From Perognathus longimembris pacificus (lineage: Eukaryota; Chordata; Mammalia; Rodentia; Heteromyidae), in assembly GCF_023159225.1 (NCBI RefSeq), contig NC_063168.1, forward strand, positions 64,769,398-64,833,397: 64,000 bases of DNA, read 5' to 3'. A program made the position numbers and the translations under genes. Numbering within the stretch: position 1 is the stretch's first letter; every line of letters begins with the position of its first letter. The notes under the pieces are model-generated. The model ran no database searches and was not told the DNA's origin. It saw only the letters and a list, made by a program, of their open reading frames with translations. Positions 12,521 through 24,451 of the stretch are shown piece after piece.

Positions 12521-12604
12521 ATACTAAAGACTGACTGATAGGCAATATAAGGTATATCAGTCTCTTGTGTATTGGGAAGGTTGTGTTCCAGGGCAATCAT
12601 GACA

Positions 12605-12750
12605 TTTGCTTAAGTTGTTTCGAATGGTAGAGTTTAAGCTCCTCGAAGACAGGGTTGTGTGGTGAGCTCACCGTTGTGTCTCTGGCTCCTTGGAGAGGAC
12701 ATAGCAAGAAGGTGTCAGCCAGATGGCTACTGAATAAATTGATTTTTCCC
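12605..12750 (+). mobile_element. L2 3' end fragment
   Basis: 'gtttaagctcctcgaagac', 'agggttgtg', 'caccgttgtgtctctggct' and a terminal 'tactgaataaattga' appear in the order of an L2 3' UTR. Confidence 0.55.
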
Positions 12751-13649
12751 AACTTTGAGAAGACTTCCAATGCCAGCTTGGAGAGGCATACCATTATTTT
12801 TGTCGTGTCACAGAAAAGAAAGGTTGTACTTTGGAGGAATAAATGAACCTTTTAGAATTCACCAAGAAAAAAAAATAGAAGTTTCCACAAACCACAACTA
12901 AATAGATATAAAATCTCCAGCTGCTCTTTCCGAGTGGTTTGCCACTGGTTATAAACGATAGGCATTTCTGCCTCCAATCCACTAAAAGCATTCATTTTTC
13001 TTCAGAATAGTTTTAGTCCATTAATCAAACCCCTACCAGCAGTGGTTGGAACATTTGTGATAGGAAGAAACGGATGTCTTGGTCTAAACTACCAGAATGT
13101 TAACTCTATCTAAAGAAACAACTTTTTAGAGAAGCTCCTATGTTTGTTCCTCTAATTGTTTCTTTAGTCAAGATAAAATTAGAGACATACATGATTTGTA
13201 CAAGACTGTAGCAGTTGTATTGTTGTGTATGTGTGTTTAAAGGAAAGAATGTAATAAATAGAAGAATGGAAAAAATAAATAGATAAGAGGAAAAAGAGAC
13301 CATCCAAGTAAACTAGAAAACATTGGAAGTTACAGAGGATGGGAAAGATGTTGAGTGCCAAAAATGAGAAATCCATTATATTTATATATAGAGAGAGATG
13401 TATGCTGGAACTTAACTCTCAATATCGGGTTAAAATATTGTGTAGGTTGGGGAAAACAGTTTTATGTACTAATGAATTAAATGATGCTTAAAAATATACC
13501 CCAAAACTATGAAATCATCTACCAGTATGCCACTCAACTTTCTGTTCATGTAATACAGTTCTTGAGAAATGCATTTAAATAGAACAAAGGTGTTTTCTCT
13601 TGTAGTTTAAAAAAGGTTTCAATCCATGCTTGGTTGGGCCCTCTGTTGG
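12751..13649. other. Unassigned AT-rich sequence
   Basis: No gene is visible. A short AT/GA microsatellite-like patch lies at about 13378-13400. Confidence 0.4.
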
Positions 13650-13915
13650 GCCTTTGGGGAAGGCACACATGATTGATGGCTGGACTGCATGGCTCACAAT
13701 ACCATTTAATCTCATAGCCACGAATAGCAAAAGGGAGAAGAAAATGCCAGGGATCCACCATACACTTAAAGAGGCTACCACCAATGACCCAAATCCTCCC
13801 AGTGGGCACCATTTCCTATTCCTCAAGGCTGTACCACCTCCCAATGGTGTCACTGGCTGGAGAGTAAGTCTTTTATCACAAGGACCAACAGAGAACATTC
13901 CAGATCCTAACTAGA
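13650..13915 (-). mobile_element. Possible MaLR-type LTR (antisense)
   Basis: The run 'ccaatgacccaaatcctccc', 'agtgggcaccatttcct', 'caaggctgtaccacctccca', then 'agtaagtcttttatcac' and 'cattccagatcctaac' follows the layout of a reversed MaLR LTR 5' half. Boundaries are vague. Confidence 0.4.
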
Positions 13916-13989
13916 GCAACAATCTGATTGCATAGAGAAAAGAAAGTATCAGCCACTCTTAGCAGGGCTTATTGCTATAGAGGCAAAAA

Positions 13990-14460
13990 ATCTTGAAGCA
14001 TTTCCTCCCAACTATGGCATCCAGGCTCTGCAATAAAATAGGTAGTTTGATCATTTATATAATCATTACTTTTAAGGGAGCAATTCAATCCCCAATTAAA
14101 GAGCTGATGTACGTAAACACATATGATGCTCCCTTAACACTCTCATTGAGAAGTTACTTTTTAATTGCTTTGCTTATAATTTCAACTTCAAAGCCAGTAA
14201 TAGCTTTCGAATTAATAGCTCATAGCCCATTTGATACACTGATATTTAATTAATGAGTTCATAACTCCAGTGGCACATTGCCTTTCTGACAGCTCCTCCA
14301 GGTTGGTGGTTTCCATATTGCTGACTGTTGTCTGCTAACCATTTGTAGAGAGGTCATTTTGCCTGTATAATCCTTTCCGGCAGGATGCTGACAAAGGATG
14401 GGCTCAATAAGAGAGAAATGTGCCCCTTGCCTGTTGTGCAGGGGAACTCGCTTTGTTAGA
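13990..14460. other. Repeat-free block, candidate conserved non-coding DNA
   Basis: No recognisable repeat and no credible coding frame. The block is dense in homeodomain-type TAAT/ATTA cores ('gaattaatagctcatagc', 'atatttaattaatgag') and has balanced, non-simple composition. Enhancer function is inference only; cross-species conservation cannot be judged from one sequence. Confidence 0.25.
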
Positions 14461-14754
14461 CCTCTAGGGACAGCTGGGATTTAATATTTTCTACACTTTC
14501 AACATTTAACAGTAGCATACACTGAAGTCATCCACAGTGCCACCAATCAATTTTCACTTCTATAGAATGTGGAGCTGGACAGGTGGATGAATGAGGTAAA
14601 ATCTCTACCTTCTTTCCAGAACCCTGCATCTTCCTTCTACCATGGCTTTCCTGGTCTTCTTGCCAGAGTTGGTGAATTGTAGCTCTTGAGCTAAGAATGA
14701 ATGTTCTGTTTGTATTTTGCTTAAGTTTTGTTTTGATTTGTTATGCCACTTTCT

Positions 14755-14872
14755 GTGACTGGGAAGGCATAGGCTCACCTCTTACTGGGTAGTCAAGAAT
14801 GACGTGGAACCCATGACCCTCTGCCTTTAGTCTCCAGGGCTGGAATTGCAAACATAGCCCTCACAACCAGCT
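14755..14872 (-). mobile_element. B1 (7SL-derived) SINE, antisense, old
   Basis: 'gggtagtcaagaatgacgtg', 'aacccatgaccctctgcctt', 'ccagggctggaattgcaaac' and 'accagct' match the order of a reversed B1. Divergence is high. Confidence 0.55.
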
Positions 14873-15899
14873 TTGATTTCCCCCCCTATTGTTTCAAAAA
14901 TTTACAAAGTTTTATTAGAACAGGAGAAAATAGAATGCCACAAACACAAAGGAAATTATCAAAGCTCTTTACAGAGAATCTTTGCCAACTGCTGAAAGGA
15001 AAATTAAGACTTGCTGTAAATGTTGACGATTTAAATCCTATCACCATGTGTAGCCTGACCAGTTGCCCTAGCTGACTCAGAACACGTTTTCCTCAGTGCT
15101 GATAGCAGGGCAGAGGCCCTTTTCCAAGAGGCCCCCTCTCCCTGCTAATTGGCTGCCCTTGTTAAGGAAGCAGGAAACCACTCACAACTACTTTGGATTC
15201 ATGAGCTCCCTTTCCAGTGAATTAGAACCACTCTGCTTTGTGGCCTCTTCTAAGGTTTCCAAGTAAAATGAAGGTCTTTCATACCAGGTCTTTCCTCCTC
15301 AAATATCTCCAAAATGTCTTCACTTGTAGTTCCTGGCATTGAACCCACCATTTGAAGTCAACCTTATTCAATTCCAAGTTTTGAGCTTTCAGAGGACTCA
15401 TGCTAAGGCAATTCTTCTGGGAACATTCACACCCTAGTATAAAGAGTTCCATGTTACCAACTGGAGTTTGGTTGGCTGTTGCTGGAAGCCATGGCTAGAG
15501 GACAAGGACTGAGAAAGGTTAAGAGACCACCCTTAGTGTGCACCAGACATTTCCCTTTCTTCAAGTTTAATTTATTCAAACCTTTTCAGAAACAAGTCTT
15601 CACTGTTGAAAGGAAAGAAGAATGTTAACAAAACAGAAGCAAGAAGCAAGTGTAAACATATCTACTGCAGTGCATAGCTGAGGGCTGGCCCTGACAGAAC
15701 TTCACAGATTGCTATGAAGTTAGAATTAATTAATGATAATTGAAATAACTGTAAGTTATTAGTAGTATTTGGATTATTAAGATAAAGATAATTATAATAA
15801 AATTAGGTATTACAAATAGTGATTGCATTAATGATTTTAGCTTTAATGATCACCTTAAAATGTGCTGGAAATTGATTTTCTATAAATGGACTAATAACA

Positions 15900-15923
15900 A
15901 CAACGATGATGATGATGATAATA
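15900..15923 (+). repeat. (GAT)n short microsatellite
   Basis: About five GAT/AAT units directly ahead of an antisense MIR. Confidence 0.8.
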
Positions 15924-16075
15924 GCTACTGTTTATGGAGTGCTTGCCATGCCTCAGGAACTGTGCTGTGCTCATTCATACATACTTCCTTAACTGATTAG
16001 GAATATTTTGATGATGGAGATTAATGAGCAGATGAAGCATCTACAGGTTGTTAGGGAGCATATGCCTAGAAAGTT
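15924..16075 (-). mobile_element. MIR fragment (antisense)
   Basis: 'atagctactgtttatggagt', 'gcttgccatgcctcaggaac' and 'tgtgctgtgctcattcatac' reproduce the reversed MIR 3' half. Confidence 0.65.
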
Positions 16076-16539
16076 CCTAGTGCAAGGAATTAGCTGAAGA
16101 AGGATTTTGATAACATCCTTGGTAGGAAGCCCTTCCATTATGAAGACAACACTTCTGCAATGTGCTTTCCCAAGGTCAAGGGGAGAACATTCACAGTGAG
16201 AGACCTTGAGTGCTCTTGAGGATGGTTGCACAGAAAGTTCATGTCCACAAGCAGGGGTAGGAGGCTCTTTAAATGCACACAGTCTCCAAGAACCACATTC
16301 TCTCAGAATTACCCAACAAAACTACAGAACTGGTTATTTCTGCTTTGTCCTGACTCTGGGACATTTGAGTCAATTATCAGCTCCTGAAAAATGTCAAGCG
16401 CCTATGTAAAGGGCATACTGGTATGCAAAATTGTGTATGAAAGTTCACCAAAAATAGACATGGTAAAAAAAAATAAGTTGCTACTGCACTGAACTTGTTT
16501 CCAAAACTACTGCATCAAAGAGGAATAAAAAGAGAACAA

Positions 16540-16745
16540 CAGTAACGAATAACTGAGTGTTTAGAATGTACCCAGTACTGGATAAGCACATTGTATAATA
16601 TGGTATTTGAGTAAGTTAGTGATAACTTCCCCCTTTTAACGATGTTGGGGTTTCAAGCGATACTTGATTTCCCCAATGCCACACAGACAATGTGCAGTGA
16701 GGATGAAATTTAACTGCACAGTGTTTATAGTCTGTTAGCTATTAA
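16540..16745 (-). mobile_element. MIR element (antisense, nearly full length)
   Basis: It runs from 'taactgagtgtttagaatgt' through 'acccagtactggataagcac', 'cccccttttaacgatg', 'ccccaatgccacacagacaa' and 'gtgaggatgaaatttaactg'. This covers most of the reversed MIR consensus order. Confidence 0.7.
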
Positions 16746-16821
16746 GGTACTAATCGTTTAAATTGGCAGTTAGATCTAATGTCCCACTGGTTACCCACAG
16801 CTCTATTCAGTTAATTCCACT

Positions 16822-16882
16822 GTGTTGTGTGAGTGTGTGTGTGGATGTATGTGTGTGTGTGTGTGTGTGTGTTTGTGTGTGT
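16822..16882 (+). repeat. (GT)n microsatellite
   Basis: GT alternation with GATGTA and TTT interruptions. Confidence 0.9.
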
Positions 16883-17679
16883 TCCTTTGTATTCTGAGCC
16901 CATAGAATAGGGATAGCACCTTGTAGAATCAAGTACTGTAATCTATTTAATTAGAACATGATTTGATGATGTTCATAACATGTAGAATGTTCTTCTTTTC
17001 TGTTCTCAGCTATTTCTCAGCATAGATCAGGATCCTTCATCTTTGGTGCTGTCAAGAAACTGGCCTTAAGACATTTTGAAAAGCAAAATCCATTCATCTG
17101 ATTTCAGTTTCCCCTTTCCTTTTTTTTTCTTTTTGGATATGAGCACAATTGCGCCTGTGAAATTTTGATGATTCTCAAGCTCTCCTGTCTATTGTGTTAA
17201 AATCTTTCCCCTCCATTTAGTCTGTGGGCCGGCATCTTCTTCTAATCGAAAGATTTGTAAAAATGTAATGGTTCAAAGAAGTGTTTATGTAACTGTAGAG
17301 CCAGTATTTATTTTATATTTCAGCACACCGTGGGTACAAATTGGGTAAAGCCATTAAAGTCATCCTACATGTTAATGTCATTATATGCATTAACATAAAA
17401 ACTGCCATTAAAATAAAGAAAGTTTATTTCTTTAGCCCTCTAGAGGTAATTTTCACAATCAGTTTTTTTTCCTCCACAAAGATACACTTTGCCAGCATCG
17501 TAGCTACATGTCTTATATCAGATTAGGGCAAGATGGCACAAAGTTTACATACACTAATTCTAGCCCAGTTATATCATAGTCCACATGAGGGTTTCAGTAA
17601 TAATCACTGGGCATCCAGAGCTCTTCATAATGATCTTTTGGAATTTTATCATCTTTTTAAGTTTTTTTTCTTTTTCTAC
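16883..17679. other. Unassigned sequence
   Basis: AT-rich. No gene or interspersed repeat recognised. Confidence 0.4.
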
Positions 17680-17703
17680 TTTTTTTTTTTTTTTTTTTTT
17701 TTT
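17680..17703 (+). repeat. (T)24 homopolymer
   Basis: It looks like the tail of an antisense retroposed sequence. The DNA that follows matches no SINE or L1 seen elsewhere here and has no polyadenylation signal in the expected place, so its origin is open. Confidence 0.8.
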
Positions 17704-17979
17704 GGTTTATGGGATGGTAGCTTGCAGTTGGCAAAGCAAGTCAGAGGAACACCCAAAGTTACATGTGTGAATAAAATACAAGAAAAACATAGTAATGACT
17801 AATAAGATGTAAATGCCAAGAAATTTTCTTGTCTTTTAAATTAGACATCTGTGCCCTATTTTTACATGCTCATCACCATAAGCACTTTAGCAAGTTTCTC
17901 CCAATCTGTCAGCACAGACATATTCTGGAAGGCCTTGCAAGTTTTAACACCTTCATTGCTACAGAAATGGCCTGGCAGT

Positions 17980-18470
17980 CATTCTTGAGGAACATCTGCT
18001 GAAAGCCACAGACGTGTGACACAGGCGCCGCCCTCAAGTGTTTTGTGAGCATGACTGGCATGGAGCCCCTTCTCTGATGGAAGAAAGAACTGTGTTTCTG
18101 GGTCATGTCTGCAGAGAACTCGGCATGGGAGACACCACACCTCCCTCCCAACAGCCCCCCACCCCCTCGTCATATGGACTCACCAGTTCTGAACTTGGCC
18201 TTGGGTCTTGCACAGGAGGGGGAGAGCAGATGAAGGGCTGTCGCCAAACCTAGCTGCCTCCAACCCACACATGTTTGCACAGCTTGCTGGGTGACAAGAG
18301 CGTGGGCTGGTCCTATCTGCCGTGAAGCAGCCAGGCTTCCAGCTTTAGGACGTGACCAGAGGAGATGCAGATACTCAGCTTGATCACCTCCTGAAGCTCA
18401 GGAGCAAGGCCACAGCTAGGATGTAGCAGGAGCTTTGCCCACTGAGGAGTCTGCTTGGTAAGTGATGTGC
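17980..18470. other. GC-richer repeat-free block with a splice-donor-like site
   Basis: Composition is clearly richer in G and C than its surroundings, and no repeat is recognisable. A strong donor-like 'ttg|gtaagt' occurs at 18456-18464. No coding frame of note spans the block. It could be a non-coding RNA exon, a regulatory element or chance. Confidence 0.25.
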
Positions 18471-18840
18471 ATTTAGAGACCTGGCATCAGGACTGTTTTC
18501 TAATCTATCCACTCCCCTGCTGTCACCTCAGAACTCATGCTTTCTAGAAAGAATTTCGCTCTTTCTCTCTCTTCAGAATTTGTCTTTTAATAGTGAGAGA
18601 TGGGCTTCCAAGTCAAATACTTCAGTGAGAAAAGAGACAGACGACAGCCATGCCTCGATGCAGAAATGTCGGATGAATTCTTCACAAGGCAGGATGAGAA
18701 AACACACTCCCTAACTGGCTGTGTGAGACGGGTCAGAAGGAGAGGACAGGCCGATATCACGAAGAAGATAGAGCTAAGAATACCAAAGCAGAATTCTGCT
18801 GGCTGCGTTTTGTTAAAGCCCAAGGTCAAATGCATACCCT

Positions 18841-19155
18841 GACTTCAAATGTTGTTGTTTCTGAGTTGTACATTTTACATGCTATCTACTTATTTCTTAA
18901 TCCAATCAACCATTTTAAAGTTCTTTTTGCTTATAGCTTAGAAAACTGAGGCTCTGAAAAGACTAAAGTTAGTTAAGAAAAGTGCATGGATTATGATACA
19001 TGCCCTTACTTAAAATGTTATTGCTTCTGGGTTGTACATTTTATATCATATCTACTTATTTCTGAATCCAATCAACCATCTTATCAATTTATTTTCATTT
19101 ATAGATTAGAAAATTGAGCCTCAGAAAAGACTAAAGTTAGCTAAGAAAGCTGCAC
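18841..19155 (+). repeat. Two-unit tandem duplication, ~166-bp period
   Basis: The stretch from about 18845 to 18990 is repeated from about 19011 to 19153 with moderate divergence. Anchors: 'gttgtacattttacatgc' at 18865 and 'gttgtacattttatatc' at 19031, 166 bp apart. Both units contain 'ctactta' and 'aatccaatcaacca' and end in a reversed-MIR-like 'gaaaactgaggctctgaaaa'. Confidence 0.85.
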
Positions 19156-20729
19156 AAATTGGGGACGATTTGAGATATTCACATCAGTTAACCAACATGT
19201 TTGCAAACGACTAGGAAAAATTATTTCAGCTCTGCCTGCTTCCATTTCTGCAGAGTACACAGGACTAATACCTACCTTTTGGAGCTCTCATGAGGATAAA
19301 AGATAAAAGGACTTCACCAAGTTCAAATGTTTGGTAACGAGAAGGTACAGTTTTAGCCAACTTGCAGCAAAGGAAACGCTGATGCACAAGGTACATGTGC
19401 CAAATAGATATTCACCATTACTTGAAGTGGTAGAGTCCAAATTTAAATGCAAATCTCCCAGGCCAGACGCCAGTTACACTAATATCTTCCTAATGGATGA
19501 TGGTAAAGGAAAAAGCAACACGTTGTCACCTTGCTTTTTGAAAGCACGACCCTGGTCAAGGGAAAAATTCAGATACATTTGGGGAAATTACCCCTGTTGA
19601 AAGAAATGATTTTTAGTGATGAAGATTAGCATAATTTAGGATTACAAAAAGCAGCCGTTTCCATATGTACAAGGCTCAGCATGACTCTGTGCCCTATACA
19701 TGGGGTTAGTCCAGTGATGGGTGCTTGTGACCTATCTTAGCTCTCTTTTCAGGTAGCAGTGCTTCATGAATCCAGAAGATACTAGAATGGTACCCCATTG
19801 GATGGAATCCACATGGAGATCAAAGTTGAAAGGATCATGCACTGGTGACTGGACTGTGCAAGTCTACGAGATCAGAAACTTCCCTACAGTGGTCTACCAT
19901 ATATCTCCAGGAACATAGGAAGTCTGCTAACTCTTCATCCCAGCCACTCTGCATGGAGATGACATTTTTCTCTCCATTGTTGACATCTACCAGGGCATCC
20001 TTCATCCCTATGGGAGAACTATTGAAATTACTGTCTTGACCCTTTTTAGTGAACTCTTATTTAATTGAGAAAAGAATATGCTACCTCACACAAGAGATGA
20101 TCTTTGATTGCGAAGATGAACAAATTTAGTAGATGATCAAATGTTCACAGAGAAGGGAAGCTGGTCAACTGAAAGCAGTCATTGTGGTAATGAAATGGAA
20201 TGGTCTAATGAAAAGATTACTGCAGAGCAACCCATCTGCAGAGCACAACATGATGTTTTGAAAGGAGACTGACCAGTTGTGGATTTTCTTCATTTTAATT
20301 ATTTTCATTTAAGACCAATAATATGTTCTCAGCAGACGGTGAAAGTTCTTTGCAGAATCAAACACAAAATGGAAACGTGAAAGACATTGCTAAAGCCTGT
20401 TGTGTAAAATGGTAGTTTGTTTCAAGAGACTTCAAGTGGAAGGGAACAGCCATCATTGAGATTATGTTTCTGAATGTGTGGCCACTAACAAAATCATGGA
20501 ATCCTATTGGTGAAAGCAGACTAGCTATCCTGGGCTGGACAGGTGGAGTGCTTTCATCATTGTGCTGTTCCAGCCCAATGAGCATCTGAAAACTTTGCTC
20601 TAGGTATCTAAAAAAACCCAAAAACCTACCCCTTTTTATCCTTCTTCAAACCATTTTGATGTTCCCCTTCCCTTCCATAATTCAGACAAACATATATACA
20701 ATACTGAGGGTATCAAAATCAAATACAGT
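19156..20729. other. Unassigned sequence
   Basis: No coding or repeat assignment. The final 50 bp may belong to the old L1 3' UTR that continues after the SINE at 20730. Confidence 0.35.
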
Positions 20730-20938
20730 GGGGCTGGGAATATGGCCAGTGGCTAGAGTGCTTGCCTCGTATATGTGAAACCCTGGGTTCAATTCCCCAG
20801 CACCACATATACAGAAAATGGCCAGAAGTGGCGCTGTGGCTCAAGTGGCAGAGTGCTGGCCTTGAGCAAAAAGAAGCCAGGGACAGTACTCAGGCCCTTA
20901 GTTCAAGCCCCAGGACTGGCAAAATAAATAAATAAAAT
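20730..20938 (+). mobile_element. IDL-Geo dimeric SINE (sense)
   Basis: A sense copy, useful as a reference. The left monomer has a tRNA-like A box near 20743 and a B box 'gggttcaattcc' near 20787. A 'ccacatatacagaaaatgg' linker follows, then the Geo half from 'agaagtggcgctgtggctc' to 'caggactggc' and an (AAAT)n tail. No clean target-site duplication was found. Confidence 0.9.
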
Positions 20939-21145
20939 ATGCTGATAAAGGTGAACCAATGCAACAGCAGCATTTACAAGATAATATGTTGTAAACTAAC
21001 TGTACAACTCATGGGGTCGGGAGGGGGAAGGTGGGAGAAAAATGAGGGAGGAGGTAACAATTTTGACAACATACTCACCACCTTATATATGTAACTATAA
21101 CCCTTTGCACATCACAATGACGATAATTTAAAAAAATCATTAAAA
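20939..21145 (+). mobile_element. LINE-1 3' UTR tail (sense, old)
   Basis: The G-rich tract 'gggtcgggagggggaaggtg', then 'atgagggaggaggtaacaa' and 'gtaactataaccctttgc', then an A-rich end, match the 3' ends at 46.7 and 42.5 kb. The SINE at 20730 sits beside or within it. Confidence 0.65.
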
Positions 21146-21414
21146 AACATTCCTTGAGAATTCTAATTACATGTGGAAGAGGCTGTTGGTAATTGATCTT
21201 TCATATATCATACATCACTGGCAATTCATAAATTTTTATTCTTACTTATTTCCTTCCCCTTGGGTTACATCTTGATATTTTTTATTGCCATATCTTCAAA
21301 ACATGCATCATGGTATTGTGCAATGGTTAACCTGCTGCTAATCTCATCCAGTCGAGATTTCACTTCACACAGTGCAGTTTTGAACTCCACGTGTTTGATT
21401 TTAGTCTTTGTTCA

Positions 21415-21562
21415 TCTATCATGTCCATCTTGGCTTTTTGCTGATTATTTTGGAGATGGAGTCCCAGGGACTCTTCTGCCTAGACTGGCATCAAAACCTA
21501 AATTCTCTGGATCTCAGTCTACTAAGTAGCTAGGATTACATGTGAGAGATACCAGCACCTAG
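21415..21562 (-). mobile_element. B1-half of a 7SL/B1+Geo SINE (antisense)
   Basis: 'ctttttgctgattattttgg', 'agatggagtcccagggactc', 'gcctagactggcatcaaaac', 'tactaagtagctaggattac' and 'accagcacctagtt' follow the reversed left half. The Geo half is missing. Confidence 0.6.
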
Positions 21563-22730
21563 TTTTGATGTTCTTTTGACTGTTTCTGAGATTTCCCTTT
21601 TGAACTAAAGTTTGATAACTAAAGGATGTGTTGTACTTCAGCTTCTTATTTCTACTTTGGTTCCAATTTGATCAGAGAATAGAGATTCAATTATTTTAAA
21701 CTTCTCAAGGTTTGATTTATAGTTCCCAATATGGCATACTTGTATATGTTCTTTAGGCACAGAAAAAGAATCTATATTCTACTGTGGTAGAGTGCTATGA
21801 AATGTTGATTAGGGAGTATAGGTTGATGGTGCTGTTGAGTTATTGTCTTCAAAGATTTCCTGTCTGTCTATAAATTCCTGACAGAAGAGTGTTTAAATCT
21901 CCAATGATAATTGGGAATTTATCTACTTCCCCTTTAGATACTATGGGCTTTTGATTTGCATAATTTGCAGGCTTTGTTTTATTATTTTTCTGCAGGATTT
22001 CCATGCCTTAGTGCATTGATCTTTATATTATTACAAAATTCCCCCTTCTCTCTTCAGCAATTTACATATCTATGAATCTGGTATTCATATTGCCACTATT
22101 GTCATTTGGTGAAATTTTGCATGATGGATATTTTCCATACTGTTATATATTCAATCTGTCTATACTTTTATATTTAAAAAAGTCTGCTTTTATGTGCTTT
22201 TATGCAATATAGAGTTCAGTCAGGAATGTTAAATATGCTTTCTGCTAATTTCTTTCATTTGTGTATTTAGATTAGTATTTAATATAGTTAATAATGTTAG
22301 AGTTTAAGTTTGCTTTTCTTGTTTTTATTTGTCCATTTCTTTTGATTTTTATTCTATTATCTTGTCTCCCTCTAGTTACTTGAACTTTTTGTTTTAATAC
22401 TAAGCAATACTTTAACAAATGAGCTGTATCCTGTGCTATTTTTTAAAATTCATTTTGATATATAAGCCATTTTTCATTGTATTGCCTTCTAGAGTTTTTA
22501 TCAGAAAATTATTAGAGTCTCTCTCTCTATATATAAAACATATCGTAGTCTATAGTTTGCTTCATTTATCTTTTTGGATTCACAATTTTTTTTTGTTGTT
22601 TGTTTCATGTGCAGGCTATCTGAGCAAAAAGCAATTCCAGAAATTTTACTAATTGCTTGTGTTCTCAGTTAATTAAGTAGTATGCTTTAATAACCCTCCT
22701 CCATTAAGGTTTTCTTTCATTCCAACGTTT
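21563..22730 (-). mobile_element. Ancient LINE-1/HAL1-like fragment (antisense)
   Basis: T-rich plus-strand text in a recognisable order: 'gttccaatttgatcagagaa', 'gttgatggtgctgttgagtt', 'atctccaatgataattggga', 'tttttatttgtccatttctt'. It matches the reversed body of an old mammalian L1-related element. No open frame survives. Confidence 0.55.
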
Positions 22731-22765
22731 TAATGATATTTAGTGATAGAAATAGGGAGAAGTAT

Positions 22766-22815
22766 ATATGCATATATATGCATATACACATATGCATATA
22801 TATGTATGTATATTA
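22766..22815. repeat. AT-rich (ATGCATAT)n simple repeat
   Basis: Repeated 'atatatgcat' motifs, self-complementary over short spans. Confidence 0.8.
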
Positions 22816-22860
22816 TACTTAGCAGCAAATACTCAAAATGTTTACTTGATTTTTATTTTG

Positions 22861-23099
22861 CAATTTTTGTAATTATTATTATTATTATTTTTTTGCCAGT
22901 CCTGGGCCTTGAATTCAGGGCCTGAGCACTGTCCCTGGCTTCTTTTTGCTCAAGGCTAGCACTCTGCCACTTGAGCCACAGTGCCACTTCTGGCCATTTT
23001 CTGTATATGTGGTGCTGGGGAATTGAACCCAGGGCTTCATGTATATGAGGCAAGCACTCTTGCCACTAGGCCATATTCCCAGCCCCAATTTTTGTAATT
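22861..23099 (-). mobile_element. IDL-Geo SINE with 14-bp target-site duplication
   Basis: Complete antisense dimer with an (ATT)n/T tail side. Bounded by caatttttgtaatt at 22861-22874 and 23086-23099, a perfect match. Confidence 0.9.
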
Positions 23100-23174
23100 T
23101 TTATCCATATATTCTAAGGTAAAAATGCCAAGATTGAGAAAGCATTCTGATAAACTGTACTATTAGTTTCCTCT

Positions 23175-23852
23175 TAATTTTATATGTTTCCATAAACTGA
23201 GTGGCTTAAAACAGTGCAATTTGTTACCTGGAAGTTTTTTCTTTTTCTTTTTGCCAGACTTGGAGCTTCGATTAGGGTCTGAGCACTGTCCCAGGCTTTT
23301 TTTTGCTCCAGGCTAGCACTCCACCACTTGAGTGATAGTGCCACTTTCGGCTTTTTCTGTTTATGTGGTGCTGATGACTTAAACACAGGGCTTCATGCAT
23401 GCAAGGCAAGCACTCTACCACTTAGCCATATTCCCAGCCCCCATCTGATAGTTTCAAGAGACAGAATTTTGAAAGAGGTCTTACTGAGTCAGAGTGAAAG
23501 GTTAGTAAGGCTGTTTGTTCCTTGTAGAGATCCAGTGAAAATCTGTTTTACTGCCTTTTTCAACTTCTAGCGCCTGACTGCACCCCTTGGCTTGTGACCA
23601 TTTTCCATTACAAAAAAAGGAAAATACAGGTTTGTACATCACTAGGACCTCTGCTTCTGTTGTCATGACTCCCATTCTAACTCCAGCAACTCCTTTCCAT
23701 AAACTATAATAATCCAGAGTAATCTTTTTACCACAGAACTATTCGTTAAATACAGCATGAAATTCTATTTGCTCTGTGAAGATAACACACTGATAGCTTC
23801 TGGGGATGAGGACACGGCCATCTTTAGGAGGCTTTATTCAGCCTACCACAAA
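23175..23852 (-). mobile_element. MaLR/ERVL-type LTR (antisense), split by a SINE
   Basis: 'ctgagtggcttaaaacagtg' at the left and 'cacggccatctttaggaggc' followed by 'ttcagcctaccac' at the right are the two ends of a reversed old LTR. Between them lie 'aaaatctgttttactgcct', 'cacccc' and 'cctctgcttctgttgtcatg' in the expected order. The SINE at 23235-23441 interrupts it. Confidence 0.6.
23235..23441 (-). mobile_element. IDL-Geo SINE nested in LTR (antisense, older)
   Basis: Full dimer order is kept but with more substitutions than other copies ('ttggagcttcgattagggtc', 'gctgatgacttaaacacagg'). No target-site duplication can be made out. Confidence 0.85.
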
Positions 23853-24451
23853 AAAACTTCACTTGAAAGTTCCCTCTCTTCTAATACATTTACTCTGACT
23901 TTTGAACACATGGATTAGGGATTATTCTTTGTTAAATGAGGTTTGACACATATTTGTGTGTTCAGTTTTATTTTGCATTAAAACAGATTCTGCAAACTTA
24001 TTATTTGTAGATGCCAATAATATTAAGGTTTTAGCATGTTATAAATATATATGTTTATTTTCATATGTTCTACATTTTGTGTGTAGGCTACTTTTCTGGA
24101 AGTTTATAACTTGTGGGGCTTACTTTTGTGCACAATCCACTGTAAAAGTCATCTAGAAAGAGTTCTCCTGTTTTCTAATTTCTTCTTTTATCAACCAGTA
24201 TTTTGTTTGATAGAACATAGCTCATTCTAGTGATAGTCAGTTAGCAAATCTTTTGCTCTGGCAAGTACTCCACATGGTTGATTTGGCATAGTATTTCAAA
24301 ATAATGCTATAATACTTGTTACAAAATGTGCAGGAAGACTGTATAGATTCTTCATTGATCTTGGAAATCAGGTATTTTAACATGCTGCAGAGTTGGTAAA
24401 TATAGACCTGTTAATATAGACATATTAACATCATTTAACATTAACCATATG
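23853..24451. other. Unassigned AT-rich sequence
   Basis: Nothing recognised. An open frame at 23956-24156 looks like chance. Confidence 0.4.

Noticed and set aside
17680..17820. Possible antisense processed pseudogene after the (T)24 run
   Set aside because: No target-site duplication, no polyadenylation signal in place and no protein-like frame could be found.
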